Shown here piece after piece: positions 33,293 to 33,650 of a DNA stretch of 33,650 bases; position 1 is the first letter of the stretch; each line of letters opens with the position of its first letter. The notes under the pieces are model-generated. The model did no database searches. It worked only from the letters and a program-made list of their open reading frames with translations, and was not told where the DNA came from. The DNA comes from an uncultured Bacteroidales bacterium (GTDB lineage Bacteria; Bacteroidota; Bacteroidia; Bacteroidales; UBA932). The stretch covers positions 1 to 33,650 of the forward strand of contig CALVDO010000023.1 in assembly GCA_944326355.1 (NCBI GenBank), written 5' to 3'. A program made the position numbers and the translations under genes.

Positions 33293-33420
33293 CTACAAAG
33301 GGATGACTTTATGAAAAATATCTCTTTGTCGGGGCTTGGCCCCGGCTTCCTCCCGGTTTTCTCGCGCGGGCCGCAGATGAAGCCGCAGGGGCCCTGAATA
33401 AATAAAGTCTTGTCAAGGTA

Positions 33421-33450
33421 TTGAAAATTAAAATATTAATTGTATATTTG
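33421..33450 (+). promoter_or_regulatory. Promoter of rplC
   Basis: TTG at 33421-33423 is separated by 19 bases from TATATTTG at 33443-33450, matching the Bacteroidetes -33/-7 pattern with an AT-rich spacer. A start near 33455 would give a leader of about 55 bases before ATG 33511. The rest of the 33257-33510 gap contains a short GC hairpin (33330-33344) and no other signal I can defend. Confidence 0.65.
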
Positions 33451-33510
33451 CAGCCCGCAAAAATGTATCGCGGGGTACAAGTTATTGATAAACAATTAAT
33501 TAACAAACCA

Positions 33511-33650
33511 ATGCCTGGATTAATTGGAAAGAAAATCGGAATGACATCCGTTTTCGGTGCCGATGGAAAGAACATTCCATGCACCGTCATTGAGGCTGGT
33601 CCATGCGTAGTCACGCAAATCCGTACAGTAGAGAAAGATGGTTATGCCGC
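33511..33650 (+). CDS. rplC: Ribosomal protein L3 (5' part)
   Basis: The frame from ATG 33511 reads [20 protein letters not shown] followed by [20 protein letters not shown], the well-known N-terminus of ribosomal protein L3, and runs off the end of the window after about 46 codons. L3 binds 23S rRNA early in large-subunit assembly. The gene has its own promoter and is preceded by the divergent cdaA, not by rpsJ as in the usual S10 operon order. A neighbouring minus-strand open frame here (33309-33614) is a shadow. Confidence 0.95.
   Translation, partial: MPGLIGKKIGMTSVFGADGKNIPCTVIEAGPCVVTQIRTVEKDGYA

Noticed and set aside
33330..33344. GC hairpin CGGGGC/GCCCCG upstream of rplC
   Set aside because: It is short, lacks a T-tract and lies before the rplC promoter, so neither a terminator nor a leader attenuator can be argued.

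Overview
The window comes from a Bacteroidetes chromosome, most likely order Bacteroidales. The evidence is the 16S rRNA 3' end ending in GGCTGGAACACCTCC, paired SusC/SusD genes, a hybrid two-component regulator, lipoproteins with acidic residues after the lipobox cysteine, and repeated TAnnTTTG -7 promoter elements. Genus cannot be fixed from what is visible.

Layout. (1) 1-310: the 3' end of a 16S rRNA gene, tRNA-Ile(GAT) and tRNA-Ala(TGC), followed at once by a strong intrinsic terminator; no 23S or 5S gene follows. (2) 301-558: a 5'-less, unrecognised coding remnant. (3) 599-24754: a polysaccharide utilisation locus for alpha-mannan. A lone GH125 gene (+) faces a four-gene minus-strand operon (GH92, endo/exonuclease/phosphatase-fold lipoprotein, GH130, GH92). 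A divergent hybrid two-component regulator follows, then a plus-strand operon: Ig-repeat/LamG lipoprotein, SusE-like lipoprotein, GH76, SusC, SusD, and a second Ig-repeat/LamG lipoprotein. A terminator closes the operon. (4) 24936-27077: an SDR oxidoreductase and mannonate dehydratase (uxuA), two steps of the hexuronate pathway. (5) 27220-33256 (-): a housekeeping cluster cdaA - mutS2 - small membrane-anchored protein - yraN - mannose-1-phosphate guanylyltransferase - yqeY. (6) 33511-end: the start of rplC (ribosomal protein L3) with its own promoter and no rpsJ in front.

How the PUL probably works (inference by analogy with the yeast-mannan loci of Bacteroides thetaiotaomicron). Surface GH76 cuts the alpha-1,6 backbone. 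SusD, the SusE-like protein and the two LamG lipoproteins hold the glycan, and SusC imports it. In the periplasm the two GH92 enzymes remove side-chain mannoses, GH130 takes beta-linked caps, the phosphatase-fold lipoprotein may act on phosphate groups, and GH125 trims the alpha-1,6 backbone. The regulator senses an oligosaccharide.

The most notable observation is that the regulator keeps an intact receiver domain and AraC-type DNA-binding domain, but its kinase module lacks the phospho-accepting His, the second N-box Asn and the G1-box Asp. Other points of interest are the 16S-tRNA unit without 23S, the two related GNG-repeat/LamG lipoproteins bracketing the uptake operon, and the different substrate-loop motifs of the two GH92 enzymes.
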